Below, piece by piece: positions 48,379 to 50,322 of a DNA stretch of 50,322 bases. The stretch is from contig CAJTPK010000026.1 of assembly GCA_910578075.1 (NCBI GenBank), positions 1 to 50,322 of the forward strand, read 5' to 3'. The notes beneath the pieces were generated by a model, which saw nothing but the letters and a program-made list of their open reading frames with translations, did no database searches and was not told the DNA's origin. The position numbers and the translations under genes were made by a program. The DNA comes from an uncultured Muribaculaceae bacterium. GTDB taxonomy: Bacteria > Bacteroidota > Bacteroidia > Bacteroidales > Muribaculaceae. The stretch's first letter is position 1, and the number at the start of each line of letters is the position of its first letter.

Positions 48379-49371
48379 TTACTTGGGGTCTATAGCCCAG
48401 ATGAGATACATCGCTCCCCATGTGAAACCGGCTCCGAATGCTGTCATGACAATCTTGTCGCCCTTATGGAGCTTGGATTTATATTCGTCAAGACACAATG
48501 GAATTGAAGCTGCGGAGGTGTTTCCGTAATGCTGGATGTTCACAAGCGTTTTCTCCTCCGGAATCTTGATGCGGCCACCAACAGCCTCGATGATTCTCAG
48601 GTTAGCCTGATGGGGCACGAACCAATCTACATCATCAACCGAAAGGTTGTTGCGTTTCATCACAGAGAGTGATGAATTCAACATGTCGCGCACAGCGTTC
48701 TTGTAAACCACGCGGCCTTCCTGATAGATGTAATGTTCGCGGGCATCCACGGTTTCGTGCGATGCCGGGCGTGCGGAGCCACCGGCCTTCATGAGAAGGT
48801 TGTGGAGTCCGGATCCGTCTACATGGAATTCCCCGTCAATCACGCCGACAGGTTCATCTGTAGGCTCCACGAGCACAGCTGCCGCTGCGTCTCCGAAGAG
48901 AGGGCATGTGGCGCGGTCCTGATAGTCGGTCATGCTGCTCATTTTTTCTGCGCAGACAACGACCACTTTCTTGTAGAGACCGGATTCGATATAAGCTCTT
49001 GCAGCCTGCATGGTGACAATGAAGCCGGCGCATGCCGCCTGGATGTCGTATGCATAAGCGTTGGGAAGTCCCAGTTCATGCATGATCACAGAGGCGGTGG
49101 AAGGGAAACGGTAGTCAGGGTTGGATGTGGCGCAGATCACGAGATCCACATCTTCCTTAGCAGTGCCGGTTTCCTCCAGCAGCTTGCCAACGGCTTTCAC
49201 TCCAAGGAAGCTTGAGCCTTTGTCAGGGTCTTTGAGAATGCGGCGCTCCTTGATTCCGACGCGGGTGGTGATCCACTCGTCGTTGGTGTCGACCATCTTC
49301 GACAGCATTTCGTTGTCAAGGATGTCATCGGGCACATAGGATGCTATTCCGCTAATTTTGGCGTTAGCCAT
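48379..49371 (-). CDS. fabH: Beta-ketoacyl-ACP synthase III
   Basis: Starts fatty-acid synthesis by condensing acetyl-CoA (or a branched starter) with malonyl-ACP. The 330-aa protein begins MANAKISGIASYVPD at ATG 49371; a longer open frame to 49413 lacks conserved residues and covers the upstream gap. Catalytic triad segments are present: DIQAACAGFI with Cys114, FVPHQANLRI with the His, and YGNTSAASIPL with the Asn. Length is typical. It follows rpmF by 71 nt. The common intervening plsX gene is absent. fabF and acpP, with which it works, are at 21941-23452. Confidence 0.95.
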   Translation of the reverse strand: MANAKISGIASYVPDDILDNEMLSKMVDTNDEWITTRVGIKERRILKDPDKGSSFLGVKAVGKLLEETGTAKEDVDLVICATSNPDYRFPSTASVIMHELGLPNAYAYDIQAACAGFIVTMQAARAYIESGLYKKVVVVCAEKMSSMTDYQDRATCPLFGDAAAAVLVEPTDEPVGVIDGEFHVDGSGLHNLLMKAGGSARPASHETVDAREHYIYQEGRVVYKNAVRDMLNSSLSVMKRNNLSVDDVDWFVPHQANLRIIEAVGGRIKIPEEKTLVNIQHYGNTSAASIPLCLDEYKSKLHKGDKIVMTAFGAGFTWGAMYLIWAIDPK

Positions 49372-49390
49372 AATCGAATTAAATAAGCGT

Positions 49391-49417
49391 GGAAGTGGAA
49401 AAAGGATTTCCACTTCC
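49391..49417 (-). other. Hairpin between rpmF and fabH
   Basis: GGAAGTGGAAA (49391-49401) pairs perfectly with TTTCCACTTCC (49407-49417), loop AAGGA. No T tract on the minus strand, so it may be a processing or attenuation site rather than a full terminator. Confidence 0.5.
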
Positions 49418-49442
49418 TGTAATTTTTAAATATGATACACTC

Positions 49443-49625
49443 TTAAGCCTCGGCCTTCTCGATCACGAGTTTGCCACGATAGTAGCCGCATTCGCCGCAA
49501 ACGGTGTGGTAGATATGCCATGCGCCGCAGTTGGGGCAGATTGCGAGTGTGGGAACGAGAGCTTTGTCGTGAGTGCGGCGTTTCGCCGTACGGGTGTGCG
49601 ATTGTCTGCGTTTAGGATGTGCCAT
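49443..49625 (-). CDS. rpmF: 50S ribosomal protein L32
   Basis: A 60-aa basic ribosomal protein that starts AHPKRRQSHTRTAKRRTHDK, with a zinc-ribbon made of CPNC (residues 30-33) and CGEC (43-46). Both Cys pairs are kept, so this is the zinc-binding (C+) form. It sits between the DUF177 gene (62 nt upstream) and fabH, the usual Bacteroidota order, and is likely co-transcribed with both. Confidence 0.97.
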   Translation of the reverse strand: MAHPKRRQSHTRTAKRRTHDKALVPTLAICPNCGAWHIYHTVCGECGYYRGKLVIEKAEA

Positions 49626-49687
49626 TTCTGTATTGTTTTAATATTATATTTTCTATTTCGTTGATAAATTCTTACGTGTCAGAAGGA

Positions 49688-50257
49688 TTAATCTTCAGCT
49701 CCGCTTTCTATCTCAGCGTCTACCTCGTCAAGAGCCTCTTCGGTCTCTTCGTCGCCTCCTCCTTTGTGTCGGGAGAGAACGGCTGCCATCGCCCTGTTGC
49801 ACTTACCCATCGGGTGGACATGCCTCAGCGGGATAGTGAGAAGGATAGTGTCATACAGGATATATGCCACGTTCAAATAAGTGTTGCTGTATGGGATCAC
49901 CAGGAGATTGTCAGCGCCATCGTCATAGTTGTCGCCATATTTCACCACCACATGATATTCCGTGTCAACCTCATGGTCGAGCGGGTCAAGGCAGCGGTCG
50001 CACGGAATCTGCAGCATCCCCTTGCAATGGAATGTGCAGTCGTACACATCGTTTTTCTTCACCAGGTCGAGATGGACCTTGACATCAGCGGAGATGACAT
50101 CGGTGTTTTCCATATTCTTGAAAAACTCCGTGTTGATCTCAAAATCCTGCTCATGGTGTCCGTCGGGCAGCGAAGCAAGCTGAACTTTATAAGCCGTAAA
50201 CTTTCCCAATTTGAGAATAAATTTTGTTTTTATTTCTATACCGGAAAGGGAAATCAC
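49688..50257 (-). CDS. DUF177 (YceD) family protein
   Basis: A 189-aa protein when started at GTG 50257. TTG 50209 would give 173 aa beginning LGKFTAYKVQLASL, which matches the usual family N-terminus better. The core has CKGMLQIPCDRCLDPLDHEVD, with the CxRC-type cysteines of the family, and the C-terminus is very acidic (about 165-189). In other bacteria YceD is involved in 23S rRNA processing or accumulation and is encoded directly before rpmF, as here. The upstream tRNA-Arg ends 11 nt before the GTG, so read-through from the tRNA promoter is plausible. Confidence 0.88.
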   Translation of the reverse strand: MISLSGIEIKTKFILKLGKFTAYKVQLASLPDGHHEQDFEINTEFFKNMENTDVISADVKVHLDLVKKNDVYDCTFHCKGMLQIPCDRCLDPLDHEVDTEYHVVVKYGDNYDDGADNLLVIPYSNTYLNVAYILYDTILLTIPLRHVHPMGKCNRAMAAVLSRHKGGGDEETEEALDEVDAEIESGAED

Positions 50258-50268
50258 TCTCTCCGTTG

Positions 50269-50322
50269 TACCTCCGAGGGGAATCGAACCCCTATCTAAA
50301 GTTTAGGAAACTTCTATTCTAT
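50269..50322 (-). tRNA. tRNA-Arg (CCT), 5' part outside window
   Basis: Minus strand. Anticodon stem GAAGT / ACTTT with loop TTCCTAA and anticodon CCT (plus-strand AGG at 50305-50307). T arm AGGGG / TTCGATT / CCCCT. 3' acceptor CGGAGGT with discriminator A (50269-50276). CCA is not encoded. The D arm and 5' acceptor strand lie beyond the window. Confidence 0.9.

Overview
The window looks like chromosomal DNA from the order Bacteroidales, most likely a Muribaculaceae-type gut commensal. Support comes from the promoter style (TTTG about 20 bp from TAnnTTTG, no strong Shine-Dalgarno), DUF4286 next to ruvC, the DUF177-rpmF-fabH-era-der block, TonB-dependent receptors, DUF5689/DUF6359 lipoproteins, a GLPGLI protein and type IX secretion-like C-terminal tails. 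Assignment below order level is inference. The window opens inside a tRNA-Thr(TGT) and closes inside a tRNA-Arg(CCT).

Region by region. 0-3.4 kb: DUF4286, ruvC and a secreted GH36 alpha-galactosidase ending in a long hairpin. 3.5-4.3 kb: an AT-rich two-gene cassette (44 aa + 160 aa) of toxin-antitoxin-like layout. 4.3-18.7 kb: a nucleic-acid-centred accessory locus with deoC, a secreted EEP-fold nuclease/phosphatase, a 938-aa outer-membrane receptor, two DUF6359/DUF5689 lipoproteins, then three tandem secreted endonuclease I paralogues separated by tandem repeats (a 7-mer and a 9-mer). 18.7-34.4 kb: core functions with clear terminators and promoters: korAB, acpP-fabF, gyrB, a convergent folA-glycosyltransferase pair, a Na/Pi transporter, manC, a WYL regulator, a thioredoxin-like lipoprotein and yifB/comM.

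34.4-39.6 kb is a degraded island: a GLPGLI gene with one in-frame nonsense codon; three tandem paralogues resembling immunity protein 26; directly upstream of them the tail of a polymorphic toxin; beyond that a fourth, frameshifted immunity remnant; and several dispersed repeats. Two copies of a structured repeat, in opposite orientation, enclose the three immunity genes and the toxin tail, and differ by compensatory base changes. 39.6-50.3 kb: a second TonB-dependent receptor, a LexA/CI-like S24 regulator whose promoter lies in a 58-bp perfect palindrome, rsmA, a C1B peptidase, two FKBP isomerases, a small lipoprotein, der, era, fabH, rpmF and DUF177.

The strongest candidates for something new are the putative extracellular DNA-scavenging locus (4.3-18.7 kb), the toxin-immunity graveyard (35.7-39.4 kb), the covarying structured repeat, and the palindromic operator of the S24 regulator. 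No database search was possible; family names come from recognised motifs and gene order.
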